DNA of 64,000 nt, taken from Anaerolineaceae bacterium UBA6073 (lineage in GTDB: Bacteria > Chloroflexota > Anaerolineae > Anaerolineales > Anaerolineaceae). Under the pieces are notes generated by a model, which made no database searches, was not told the origin of the DNA, and saw nothing but the letters and a program-made list of their open reading frames with translations. Below are positions 8,301-16,779 of this stretch, piece by piece (positions within the stretch are counted from its first letter, which is position 1; every line of letters begins with the position of its first letter). A program made the translations under genes and the position numbers. The stretch covers positions 16,363 to 80,362 of the forward strand of contig DIXT01000033.1 in NCBI GenBank assembly GCA_002436085.1, in the 5' to 3' direction.

Positions 8301-8846
8301 TCAGCGCAGGCGTTTCGACATTTTCCAGGCGGGTTCGCGCATGGTTTGCCACACGCCCTGGTCGTCCTGGTACTGCCAGACGCCAGAACTGTAGCCGATT
8401 ACCTCATAGCCGTTGCGCTCGTACAAGGCGCGCGCCTTGGGGTTGTCCTGGGCCACATTCAGGCGCACAGTGGTGTAGCCGCGCAGCAGGAGCTGGTCCT
8501 CGACGAATTTGAGCATGTAGCTGCCCAAGCCCTGGTTGCGGTAAGCCGGTTTGATCCGGAAAGAAAACAAATATGCCCGGTGCAGCCCATCAGCGACTTC
8601 TTTATCGCGGGAATAGAGCAGGATAAAAACCTGTCCAATCATCACGCCGGCGCTGCTTTCGGCGATGTAAATCAGGGTGGTGCCGGCCCGGAAGGCTTCA
8701 AAGTGTTCAGCGTACAGCTTTCTGAAGTGGCGGTACTCGCCTTCCCATTCCAGGGCGGGCAGGTCGGCTTCGCGGATGGGGCGGATGAGGATTTCTTCGC
8801 CGTCCGGAAGCTGGTAAGCGCTTGCCACTGCAGGTTGGGAACTCAT
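8301..8846 (-). CDS. GNAT family N-acetyltransferase
   Basis: A 181-residue GNAT protein. The acetyl-CoA pyrophosphate-binding motif A is visible as FRIKPAYRNQGLGSYML (Q/RxxGxG/A), and the C-terminal motif B region reads NPKARALYERNGYEVIGY. Such enzymes move an acetyl group from acetyl-CoA to an amine; the substrate is not evident. The ATG overlaps the stop of the CCA-type gene (ATGA), so translation is coupled to it. It is the last gene of a three-gene leftward operon. The coupling to a tRNA/nucleotide enzyme hints at, but does not prove, an RNA- or protein-modifying role. Confidence 0.88.
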   Translation of the reverse strand: MSSQPAVASAYQLPDGEEILIRPIREADLPALEWEGEYRHFRKLYAEHFEAFRAGTTLIYIAESSAGVMIGQVFILLYSRDKEVADGLHRAYLFSFRIKPAYRNQGLGSYMLKFVEDQLLLRGYTTVRLNVAQDNPKARALYERNGYEVIGYSSGVWQYQDDQGVWQTMREPAWKMSKRLR

Positions 8847-11497
8847 TTGGCATTCAGGAGTTGATCAAGCAGCGCGTTTTCTTCCTCCGCAGAGGAGACG
8901 CTGCCGTCAAGCCAGGCATCCCGCAGCGCGTTCAGAATTTTCTGGAATTCCGCGGAGGGTGTGAGCCCCCGCGCGCGCAGGTCGTCGCCGGTATGGAGCG
9001 GTTTGACAGATAAGTATTGAGTCATGTACAAGCGCAGAGGCTCGCGCAGGGCAGGGTCCTCCGTGCTTTGGTAAACAGCAGTCAGCGCCAATGGAGAAAC
9101 GTCCTTGAGTGTGCGCACGACCTGACTGGGTTTCAATGTTGTAAGCTCCGGCAGTAAGCGGCGCAGTTTTCCGGTATCTCTGACCGCGGCGACGACCCGC
9201 GTGGGAATGCGCAGCCGCGAGCTGAGCTGTTCGAGGTGCTCCGGCGCGAAGTCTTCCAACCAGTAGCAGTAGCCCAGCACCTGGCGGAGATTCAGCTGGC
9301 TCTCATGCGTCTCCGTTTTCCATTCCGCGCGGGCTGCAGGCTGGTTCAGGTACGCGAGGCGTGCCTCCAAAGCAGGGTTCCAGGTCAGGTTCGGGTTAAT
9401 CACTTCGAGGATGCTCAAGCGGTCCATGGCTCTCAGGGCTGTGCCGACGTTGAATTCCAGCAGGATCAGGTCCAATTCGTGCCTCAGCCGCGGTCCGGAG
9501 ATTTCATTCAGGAGCGAGAGGCTGGAGCTTAACAGCCTGAGCGTTCTGGGGTCCATTTTAAAGTCAAACCGGTTGGCAAAGCGAACGGCGCGCAGGATGC
9601 GCGTGGCGTCGTCCACAAAAGACAGCGCATGCAGAACCCGGATGATGCGGTTTTGCAGGTCGTGATAACCGCCCCAGAAATCATACAACTTGCCGTAGTA
9701 GGGTGCATCCAGGCGCAGCGCCATGGTGTTGATGGTGAAGTCGCGCCGGTGCAGATCCATCTTAATGCCGCTGCGCTCGACAGTTGGCAAGGCAGCCGGG
9801 CGCTCATAAAATTCGGTGCGTGCTGTGATCAGATCCAGGTGTTGGGGCAGGGCTTGAAAGTCCATCGGCTGGTTGGGCAGAAGCTTTTGCGCCAGGGCTT
9901 CGCGCTCGTCGCCAATCAACCATTTGGCTGTTCCAAAACGGGGGTGCGTGACCGCTCTACCGCCGAAATTCTCCACCAATTGGGATACAAAAACGCTCGC
10001 GTCTCCTTCCACGACGATATCAAAATCCTGACTGGGCTGCTTTAGGAGCAAATCCCGCACAAAGCCCCCGACAATATAAGCCTGCATGTTCAACTTGCTC
10101 GCCAGACGGGCGATCGCCTGCAGCAGAATCTGACGCGGATAGGGGATGGCGTTGTTCAGCCGCCGCACCATCTCCTCCTGGGTGGGGATGTTGTTCTGCA
10201 GCATGTGCGTGTTGATGAGGTCAGTGCGCGTCACGATGCCAATGATTTCATTGCTTTCCGGGTCCAGGACCGGCACCTGTCCCCAGCCGCTGGACGCCAT
10301 GACTTCCTGCAGGTAATCGAGGGTATCGCCGGGAGTAACAAAGACTGTGCCCGCGTCCATGAGGATGCCGGCGTTGGCCATCATTTTATGGCTCAGCGCG
10401 CGGTCCACATTGCGGCGGGTAATCAGACCGACAACCTTGCCTTCTTCGATCACCGGGTAGCCTTCAAAGCCGTAGCGTTTCATCAGGTCGGCAACGGTTT
10501 CCACCGGCATGTCCGGGGAAAGAAGCAGGGGATTGCGGGACATGATTTGCTGCACTCTCACGGAAGGATGCACAATCTCGGGAAGAATCTCAACCACATG
10601 CTGGTAGGTTTTCTTCCAGAATACCGGCACCTCGTTTGGCGCCGGGCGGCTTTCGGAACGGATCAACGCGGAAGCGGCACGCTTATGTCCGCCGCCCCCA
10701 AAACGGTGCGCCAACTGCGCCATGTCAATCTCGTCCGTAGTGGAGCGGGCAACCAGGCGGATGCCCTGGCGGGTGGATACCAGCAGCACCAGTCCGTCCG
10801 GGTTCAGGAATTCACGCATGTGGTGCGCTACGGTCGAGATTTCGTCCTGGATATCCATCGCGTTGGCTTTGGCTACGAGGATAGTCAGGTTGTGGATTTT
10901 GTGAGTTGTGATGTCTTTCATCAGGCGGTCGTAGAGGACCATCTGGGCGTTGGAGAGCGGGGGGTTCAGATAGCGCGAGGCAATCGTCAGGTCCGCGCCG
11001 TGCTCCAGCAGATAAGCCGCCGCGAGCAGGTCCCGGGAGTTGGTCATGGCGTAGCCGAGCGAGCCGGTATCTTCGTAGATACCAAGCAGGAGCAGGGTTG
11101 CCTGGCTGGTTGAAAGCGAAATTTGCGCTTCCTGGAGCTTTTCCACCAGGACCGTTGTGCAGGCGCCGGTATTGTGTAATTCCACCGTCCATTCGGGGTC
11201 CGTATGCGCTTTGCGCGGGTGGTGGTCTATCACGCTCACTTTGGTGCGCGTGGAGAGTCCCTTGAGGGTTATCAGCGACTGGGTATCCACGAGCATCACC
11301 TGGTCAATCGGCTCGTTCGGAAGGTCGTTTACCGTGCTTAAGCCCAGTTCCTGCTGAAATTTTTGGAGGAAGGACTGACCGTTGCGGTTGATCTGACGGG
11401 GCAGCAGGGCATAAGCGTCCTTATCCAAAAGGTGGGCGCCCACAAGGGAAGCCAATGCGTCCAAATCGGCTTGCTCGTGGGTTAAGATGACTCTCAT
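8843..11497 (-). CDS. DHH phosphoesterase-CBS-tRNA nucleotidyltransferase fusion
   Basis: An 884-residue multidomain protein. Residues 1-310 are a DHH/DHHA1 phosphoesterase: DLDALAS at 11-17, DHH at 91-93 and the DHHA1 signature GGGGHKR at 267-273. Residues about 318-435 hold two CBS domains (starting IMSRNPLLLS and ending VTRTDLINTH). From about 465 there is a class II poly(A) polymerase/CCA-adding head with GGFVRDLLL and DFDIVVEGD, then the RNA-binding helical region. This architecture is known from several deep-branching bacteria, where such proteins are annotated as CCA- or A-adding tRNA enzymes. CBS domains commonly sense adenine nucleotides, so activity may be tuned by energy state. A start 38 bases after the upstream gene suggests an operon. 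Whether it adds CC, A or CCA cannot be told. Confidence 0.92.
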   Translation of the reverse strand: MRVILTHEQADLDALASLVGAHLLDKDAYALLPRQINRNGQSFLQKFQQELGLSTVNDLPNEPIDQVMLVDTQSLITLKGLSTRTKVSVIDHHPRKAHTDPEWTVELHNTGACTTVLVEKLQEAQISLSTSQATLLLLGIYEDTGSLGYAMTNSRDLLAAAYLLEHGADLTIASRYLNPPLSNAQMVLYDRLMKDITTHKIHNLTILVAKANAMDIQDEISTVAHHMREFLNPDGLVLLVSTRQGIRLVARSTTDEIDMAQLAHRFGGGGHKRAASALIRSESRPAPNEVPVFWKKTYQHVVEILPEIVHPSVRVQQIMSRNPLLLSPDMPVETVADLMKRYGFEGYPVIEEGKVVGLITRRNVDRALSHKMMANAGILMDAGTVFVTPGDTLDYLQEVMASSGWGQVPVLDPESNEIIGIVTRTDLINTHMLQNNIPTQEEMVRRLNNAIPYPRQILLQAIARLASKLNMQAYIVGGFVRDLLLKQPSQDFDIVVEGDASVFVSQLVENFGGRAVTHPRFGTAKWLIGDEREALAQKLLPNQPMDFQALPQHLDLITARTEFYERPAALPTVERSGIKMDLHRRDFTINTMALRLDAPYYGKLYDFWGGYHDLQNRIIRVLHALSFVDDATRILRAVRFANRFDFKMDPRTLRLLSSSLSLLNEISGPRLRHELDLILLEFNVGTALRAMDRLSILEVINPNLTWNPALEARLAYLNQPAARAEWKTETHESQLNLRQVLGYCYWLEDFAPEHLEQLSSRLRIPTRVVAAVRDTGKLRRLLPELTTLKPSQVVRTLKDVSPLALTAVYQSTEDPALREPLRLYMTQYLSVKPLHTGDDLRARGLTPSAEFQKILNALRDAWLDGSVSSAEEENALLDQLLNAK

Positions 11498-11535
11498 TGC
11501 CAGTGTCCTATTTAGGGGGGTGTAAATTACCCGGC

Positions 11536-13053
11536 CTAATTGCCAGGCAGCCAGGCTGCCTGCTGCTCCAGATTATAGGCATTATAAATGACTTGCGATA
11601 AGCGCGCAAAAAGCCAGTTGCCTTCATCAAAAACCAACTGTCTGCTGGAGTTAACAAAGATGATGAGCACGTAATCCCCACCCGGCGTGGAGACGACACC
11701 CGCGTCGCTCATCGTGTGGAGCAGACCGTCCAGGTCGGAGGTCCAGCCGTGTTTGTGCGCGATGGATGCTTGCGGGGGCAGGCCGGCTTCAATCAGCGCG
11801 CCAATTTGGTTTTGAGCGAGCAAGTCCAGCATCAGCTGGCATTCCGTCTGGCTCACCTGTCCGTCAAAGAGCGAGTCTTGGGTGCCGGCGGCGTGCGCGC
11901 AGTGGTAAATACGCGTGAGCAAATCGCCAATCTCGGAGGGCACGGTTTGATTGTAGAAATCCGGGTCCAGGTACACATCCGTACGGGAGTTGGCGGGCGT
12001 GCTAAAGCGCTGCAGAAGCGGCGCGCCGGAGTAAAAGTAACCGGCAAGGAAGGTGTTCTGGTAACCGAGCGACTGCATGTCTTCGGTCACAATCAGTGGT
12101 CCCAGGCTTTTGTCCAGGTAGGTGCTCATCAGCGAGTCGCTGGGGGGATTCTCCGAATAAACAATCATCCTTTCCATCCAAAAACGCGCGGTATCGGGCG
12201 TGGGCTCTGCCAGGCGTTTCAGAACAGAGGTCATAATCGGGATTTTTATGGTACTTGCCGCGGAATAGGCAACATCCGGCGCGACCGTCTGGTTAGCAAG
12301 CACGGCAAAGTGCAGTGGTTCATCATCAGCAAGCGGCTGGAGGTAGATTTCCACCAGGCCGTCAAAGCTGTCCAGCAGGATGGTCTGACGGAGGAATACT
12401 TCCAGGTTGCGGGGGTTCAGGCCAAGCGCTGGGGTCTCCCGCACGGGCAATTCAGCTGTGCGGTCGGAGGCGGAAAAGAGAGCGGGTTCAAGCCCGGCCA
12501 GCGCGGCATCAAGGTCAAGCGCGTAACCGGGCTGCCCGGGCGCGTAATTGGTGCTATAAAGAATTGGCAGGGCTTCGCTGGCGGCCTGGTCATAGCGCGG
12601 CACGACTGTTTCGGTCAGGAAAGCGCGCGCAGCGCTTGTGTCCAGGCTGGCCTGAAGCGGAAAGTCCTGAACATATTCAGGCTCGGACTGACCCCACAGG
12701 TGCCGCCACCAGCCGCCGCGCGGGATTTGTTGGTCCGCCTGATCGAGGCATGATTGCACGTCGAGCGAAAAGCCGAGCTCAGCAGGCGCGAACTGCATGC
12801 GGGCGCCGCTGTAGCGCAGTTCCACAGGCATGCTAAAGACTTCAATCAGGCGCTGTTCTGCCTGCTCGCGCGTCAGACCTCCAATGGGAACCTGAGCGAC
12901 GCTCACGCCGGCGGGATACAGCCGGGAAGAAGCTCTGTACGCAGTGTAGTCCTTCAGCAGGATGAAGAGGCTGAAAAGTAAAAAAAAGAGACCAAATCCA
13001 GCAATCAACCAGCGCAGCGGATCGACTCTTGTGCGGCGGGCTTTTATTTTCAT
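11536..13053 (-). CDS. Membrane-anchored serine hydrolase of the class A beta-lactamase/PBP fold
   Basis: A 505-residue protein. ATG 13053 is chosen over an upstream TTG because it puts a basic N-terminus before a single transmembrane segment (FGLFFLLFSLFILL, residues ~18-33). A putative peptidoglycan-binding domain follows (PAGVSVAQVPIGGL ... as in VanW and L,D-transpeptidase precursors). The C-terminal half is beta-lactamase-like: SxxK as STIK (~residue 266), a SEN triad in YSENPPSD (~298) and KHG in HKHGWTSD (~434) where true lactamases have KTG. The histidine in that box and the cell-wall domain favour a peptidoglycan-related role over drug resistance. It starts the operon with the CCA fusion and the GNAT gene. 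Confidence 0.82.
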   Translation of the reverse strand: MKIKARRTRVDPLRWLIAGFGLFFLLFSLFILLKDYTAYRASSRLYPAGVSVAQVPIGGLTREQAEQRLIEVFSMPVELRYSGARMQFAPAELGFSLDVQSCLDQADQQIPRGGWWRHLWGQSEPEYVQDFPLQASLDTSAARAFLTETVVPRYDQAASEALPILYSTNYAPGQPGYALDLDAALAGLEPALFSASDRTAELPVRETPALGLNPRNLEVFLRQTILLDSFDGLVEIYLQPLADDEPLHFAVLANQTVAPDVAYSAASTIKIPIMTSVLKRLAEPTPDTARFWMERMIVYSENPPSDSLMSTYLDKSLGPLIVTEDMQSLGYQNTFLAGYFYSGAPLLQRFSTPANSRTDVYLDPDFYNQTVPSEIGDLLTRIYHCAHAAGTQDSLFDGQVSQTECQLMLDLLAQNQIGALIEAGLPPQASIAHKHGWTSDLDGLLHTMSDAGVVSTPGGDYVLIIFVNSSRQLVFDEGNWLFARLSQVIYNAYNLEQQAAWLPGN

Positions 13054-13111
13054 TGCAGTGATTTTACCAGAATCAGAACCTGTTTCCGCGTAGTCCGTAC
13101 GGCCTGCCAAT

Positions 13112-13140
13112 TTGGGATGTCAGCCAAAGTCATTTATAAT
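13112..13140 (+). promoter_or_regulatory. Candidate sigma-70-type promoter for the hydrolase-PP2C operon
   Basis: TATAAT at 13135-13140 is preceded by TTGGGA at 13112-13117 with 17 bases between. It lies 31 bases before ATG 13172. The -10 is perfect; the -35 is weak. Confidence 0.4.
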
Positions 13141-13171
13141 GGGATTAACAGTATAAAGCCTGGAGATTACC

Positions 13172-14194
13172 ATGACTGAAAAACCAAAGAAGAAACTTGG
13201 ACTCCTGCCCGGGGGCATATCCGGTTTAGTGACCGCCGGGATATTGACTTCTGCGGCTTGGATTTTATATAGCCGTCGGTATATTGACCATCACGCCAAG
13301 GTGCAAGGCGTGCTGGATGCGGAACAAGCTTTCTTTGAAGCCCCGACTGCCGGAAAATTGCGTTTCTTTGCGGACAAGCGCAGCAGCGGGCGTCCGCTTG
13401 TAATTTTGCACGGCATCCATGCCGCCGCTGGAGCGCATGACATTGCCCCGATATTCAATGCGTTCCGCTCCCAGCGGCCGGTGTACGCGCTCGACCTGCC
13501 TGGGTTCGGCGGCTCCGAACGCAGCGACCGCCCTTACCGCCCGAGCATGTACCAGGCTGCGTTGACCGAGTTTATCCGCGGTCAACTGGGCGAGCCGGCT
13601 GATGTGGTTGCCCAGGGGCTTTCCGCGGAATTCGCGGCACTGGCGGCGCAGGCGAACCCAGAGTGGATTCGTTCACTGGTGATGATTTCCCCGACCGGCT
13701 TTGAAATGCCCCGGGTTGGGAACCTGAGCGAAAAAATCGGGAAAACGAACCTAACGGACTTCCTTTACGCGCTGATGGCTGTACCCCTGTGGAGCCTGCC
13801 CCTGTTCGACATCCTTTCCAGCCGCCCGCGGCTCAGCTTGTATTACCGCAAACGCTTTGAGGCGGACGTGCCCGAAGAACTGGTCAGCATAGCGTATGCC
13901 AGCGCGCACCAGGCTGGGGCGCATTTCGCGTCGATTGTCTTCTCGAGCGGCAGATTGTCCGTACACGATGTGCGCGAAAAAGTGTACGATACTCTGACCC
14001 AACCTGTGCTGGTCGTTTATGACAGCGAACCTGACCGAAGTTTTGATATGCTGCTCTCCACTACCCGGGCTCACCCGAATTGGTCGGTCAAACGCATCCG
14101 CCAATCGCGCGGGATGCCCCATTTTGACCGCCCTGGTGAATTTTTCCATGTGCTGGAAGATTTTCTGAAGGCAAAGGACAAACGCCAGGGTTAA
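13172..14194 (+). CDS. Alpha/beta hydrolase with N-terminal membrane segment
   Basis: A 340-residue alpha/beta hydrolase starting at ATG 13172 after GGAG. A hydrophobic segment at about residues 17-31 (GLVTAGILTSAAWIL) likely anchors it. The fold is marked by VILHGIHAA (oxyanion-loop region), VYALDLPGFGGSER and the nucleophile region AQGLSAEFAAL. The usual elbow GxSxG is here G-L-S-A-E, so the last glycine is replaced by glutamate. A C-terminal histidine is present in RGMPHFDRPGE, and an acid lies in VVYDSEPD, so the triad may still be complete. Substrate unknown. It is the first gene of a tight four-gene operon with gaps of 36, 33 and 15 bases. Confidence 0.85.
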   Translation: MTEKPKKKLGLLPGGISGLVTAGILTSAAWILYSRRYIDHHAKVQGVLDAEQAFFEAPTAGKLRFFADKRSSGRPLVILHGIHAAAGAHDIAPIFNAFRSQRPVYALDLPGFGGSERSDRPYRPSMYQAALTEFIRGQLGEPADVVAQGLSAEFAALAAQANPEWIRSLVMISPTGFEMPRVGNLSEKIGKTNLTDFLYALMAVPLWSLPLFDILSSRPRLSLYYRKRFEADVPEELVSIAYASAHQAGAHFASIVFSSGRLSVHDVREKVYDTLTQPVLVVYDSEPDRSFDMLLSTTRAHPNWSVKRIRQSRGMPHFDRPGEFFHVLEDFLKAKDKRQG

Positions 14195-14230
14195 GCACGA
14201 CGTTGGATTTACCCGTAAAGTGAGGTTTGT

Positions 14231-14734
14231 ATGGAAACAAAGCCTTCACACTCCAGTATTCATCCGCTGACTGTATTAGCGGCAATCTTTTTAGCTGCGG
14301 CAATTTTAGGATTGGTCTATCTGCTGTTCCGCATGACCCGCCAGGAACCCGCCGCCGAGCAAGCTATCCCGACTGCCGCGTTGACCGTGATACCGGCCCC
14401 GACCCATACCCCCACGCTGGCGCCCACCCTGGAGCCTGCAGCGGCAACACAAACTGCAGCACCCCTGCTTCCGCCGGGAACTATCGGGGTGGGCACTTAT
14501 GTGAAGGTGACCGGCACAGGCGGCGCGGGGCTGCGCATGCGTGCGGAACCCGGCACCGACGCCGAAATTCATTTCATGGCGATGGATGAAGAAATCTTTC
14601 TGGTTATCGGCGGACCGGTGGAAAAGGACGGTTACGTCTGGTGGCAGCTCAAAGCTTCTTACGACGCTAACCGCACCGGATGGTCCGCGGAATCATTTCT
14701 GAACCTGGTGGAGACGGCCACCCCGACGCCATAA
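14231..14734 (+). CDS. Membrane-anchored SH3-like (SH3b) protein
   Basis: A 167-residue protein. One transmembrane segment occurs at about residues 13-33 (LAAIFLAAAILGLVYLLF), then a Pro/Thr/Ala-rich linker, then a single SH3b-like domain (VTGTGGAGLRMRAEPG ... WWQLKA ... GWSAESFLNLV). The topology puts the SH3 domain outside the membrane. Such domains often bind cell-wall peptides, and this linker style is common in Chloroflexota surface proteins. It lies between the hydrolase and the PP2C genes in one operon, so it may be an extracytoplasmic sensor or scaffold for that pathway; this is inference. ATG 14231 is preceded by GAGG. Confidence 0.8.
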   Translation: METKPSHSSIHPLTVLAAIFLAAAILGLVYLLFRMTRQEPAAEQAIPTAALTVIPAPTHTPTLAPTLEPAAATQTAAPLLPPGTIGVGTYVKVTGTGGAGLRMRAEPGTDAEIHFMAMDEEIFLVIGGPVEKDGYVWWQLKASYDANRTGWSAESFLNLVETATPTP

Positions 14735-14767
14735 GCGCATGCGCGGCATAGGAAAGGAGCACATAGT

Positions 14768-15622
14768 TTGGCTGTATTTCAACGCAAGAAGGGCATAAAA
14801 AACAGTAAACAAGCGAACGAACGGGAAGCGGAAAGCAGCAATAGCTCCCGGTTGGTCATCATTGAGAGCCACGCGGAAGTATCCATCGGCAAGGTGCGCA
14901 AGCAAAACGAAGATACTATTTTTGCCATGCACACGCGCAGCCTGGGCCATGAATTGCAAGTTTCCTACGGGTTGTTCGTTGTCGCGGATGGAATGGGCGG
15001 ACACGACAACGGTGAAGTGGCCAGCAGCACGGCGGTGGCGGCGGTGGTTAAGGTGGTCCAAGAGCAGCTTTTCGCGCGGATTCAACACAGCTCCAGCCTG
15101 CCGACAATGCAGGAGGTGGAAGACGCGTTGAAATCAGCGGCGCAATCCGCCCAGGAAGCAGTTTTGAGCGTGGTCCCTTGCGGGGGCACCACTTTGAGCG
15201 CGGCGCTGGTGATTAACAATATGCTCCATTTCGCGCATGTGGGCGACAGCCGCATCTACCTGTACTCCCCGCAGGAGGGTCTGAAAACCCTGACCAAAGA
15301 CCACACGGTCGTGCGTCGGCTGGTGGACCTGGGGCAAATTTCGGCGGATGAAGCATCCAGCAACCCTTTGCGCAACCAGTTGTTTCGCGCGGTGGGGCAA
15401 GGCGAAGGCTTCAAAGTTGACCTCGGATTGCGGGAGCTGAGAGACCCCTGCACCTTGCTGCTGTGTTCGGACGGTCTGTGGGGCTTGGTGCCGGAAGAGA
15501 CTCTGCTGAAGACGCTGGAAAAAGGGCAGTCCGCGCAAGTGAGCGCGCAAAGCCTGCTTAACGCAGCCAATAAAGCTGGCGGCAGCGATAATATCTCCGT
15601 GATTGTGGTTAAAATCTCCTGA
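14768..15622 (+). CDS. PP2C-family serine/threonine protein phosphatase
   Basis: A 284-residue PP2C phosphatase starting at TTG 14768, with AAAGGAG at proper spacing. All hallmark motifs are seen: RKQNEDTIF, VVADGMGGHDNG (metal ligands), FAHVGDSRIYL, LLCSDGLWG and GGSDNISVIVV. These enzymes remove phosphate from Ser/Thr residues and usually oppose Hanks-type kinases; no such kinase gene is in this window. A basic, low-complexity N-terminus of about 25 residues precedes the catalytic domain. It sits 15 bases before a response regulator gene, suggesting crosstalk between Ser/Thr and two-component signalling. No membrane segment is seen. Confidence 0.93.
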   Translation: MAVFQRKKGIKNSKQANEREAESSNSSRLVIIESHAEVSIGKVRKQNEDTIFAMHTRSLGHELQVSYGLFVVADGMGGHDNGEVASSTAVAAVVKVVQEQLFARIQHSSSLPTMQEVEDALKSAAQSAQEAVLSVVPCGGTTLSAALVINNMLHFAHVGDSRIYLYSPQEGLKTLTKDHTVVRRLVDLGQISADEASSNPLRNQLFRAVGQGEGFKVDLGLRELRDPCTLLLCSDGLWGLVPEETLLKTLEKGQSAQVSAQSLLNAANKAGGSDNISVIVVKIS

Positions 15623-15637
15623 ACGAAAGGGAATTGA

Positions 15638-16372
15638 ATGGACGCGACACCCAGAAAAAACCGGATTTTGGTGGTAGATGATGAAAAGGGCTTGGTCAAG
15701 TTAATCCGTCTCAACCTTGAGCACGATGGTTTCGAGGTTTTTGAAGCGAATAACGGCGCGCAGGCGATGGACAGGCTGCGCGCGGTGCTGCCGGATCTGG
15801 TGCTGCTGGATGTGATGATGCCTGATTTGGACGGCTTTCAGGTGCTGCGCATGATTCGCGAGGTCGGCAGCACACCCGTGATCATGCTTACCGCCAAGGG
15901 AGAGGAAAACGACAAGGTGCGGGGCCTGGAATTGGGCGCGGATGATTACGTCACAAAGCCTTTCAGCCCGCGGGAACTGACCAGCCGCATCCGCGCTGTG
16001 CTGCGCAGAGGCAGCTTTTCGGACCAGACCGATACCGGTAAAATCGACGTGGACGGACGCCTGCAGATTGACTTTGACCGGCACGAGGTATGGGTAGACG
16101 GCGAGCTGGTGCAGCTGCGCCCGACCGAATACCGGCTGCTTTACCACCTCGTGAAAAATGCCGGGTGGGTGCTCACGCACGATCAGATCCTGAGCAAGGT
16201 GTGGGGCTACGAATATGAGGACGAACCCCATTACGTGCGGCTGTACATCAACTACCTGCGCAAGAAAATTGAAAAGGACCCTGCCAATCCGCGCTACATC
16301 CTGACGGAAAGGGGCGTTGGGTACCGTTTTGTGGATTACAGGCGCGAGAATCTGGCGGAGAAAGCGGATTGA
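15638..16372 (+). CDS. OmpR/PhoB-family response regulator
   Basis: A 244-residue DNA-binding response regulator. The receiver domain has the acidic pair DD at 14-15, the phospho-acceptor Asp58 in LLDVMMPD, the conserved Thr in MLTAKG and Lys in VTKPFSPREL. The C-terminal winged helix contains LRPTEYRLLYHL and ends with the RGVGYRF signature. It should bind DNA when phosphorylated. No histidine kinase gene is adjacent, so it is an orphan here, being the last gene of the hydrolase-SH3-PP2C operon. GAAAGGGAATTG precedes ATG 15638. Targets are unknown. Confidence 0.93.
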   Translation: MDATPRKNRILVVDDEKGLVKLIRLNLEHDGFEVFEANNGAQAMDRLRAVLPDLVLLDVMMPDLDGFQVLRMIREVGSTPVIMLTAKGEENDKVRGLELGADDYVTKPFSPRELTSRIRAVLRRGSFSDQTDTGKIDVDGRLQIDFDRHEVWVDGELVQLRPTEYRLLYHLVKNAGWVLTHDQILSKVWGYEYEDEPHYVRLYINYLRKKIEKDPANPRYILTERGVGYRFVDYRRENLAEKAD

Positions 16373-16552
16373 GCGCAGGCTGCACAGCAGTCTCCTTCAA
16401 GATTTCATAAGCCTTGGAATTTGTATTAAGTAAAAAGTTGACTTCCGCAAGACGAAGGCTTATGCCGCTCAGTACTGAAGTACAAGCTGAGATGCTCCCC
16501 CGCCTTGTATTTACTACGTAACGAGTCTTGCTGCTATGATATACGTTTCCCT

Positions 16553-16640
16553 GCGGTCACTGCGAGACCCTTTACCATCAATCACAGATGTGTCACCATT
16601 AGTGCTGATTGGCAAAGGGACGTGGCAGTCTGCCTTTCAG
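16553..16640. repeat. Single copy of the GCGAGACCCTTTGCC/GGCAAAGGG inverted repeat family
   Basis: Starts GCGGTCACTGCGAGACCC and ends GGCAAAGGGACGTGGCAGTC TGCC. The arms around CCCTTT and AAAGGG are complementary. Related copies occur at 40.5-41.3 kb and 60.8-60.9 kb. Confidence 0.65.
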
Positions 16641-16779
16641 AAGCCTTGGAGAATCTTCTAAACAGGATAAACCTGCATCTCCACAACCACAGGGGTGATT
16701 AGGCATTTCCCGAGGACATATCCGAGGTGTAAACACAGATTGCCGCGCCTCCTTCTCGCAGCTTCAGCTTTTGCGTGAT

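Noticed and set aside
11536..13053. Classical class A beta-lactamase conferring drug resistance
   Set aside because: The KTG box is KHG, the protein is membrane-anchored and carries a cell-wall-type domain; a peptidoglycan role is more likely.
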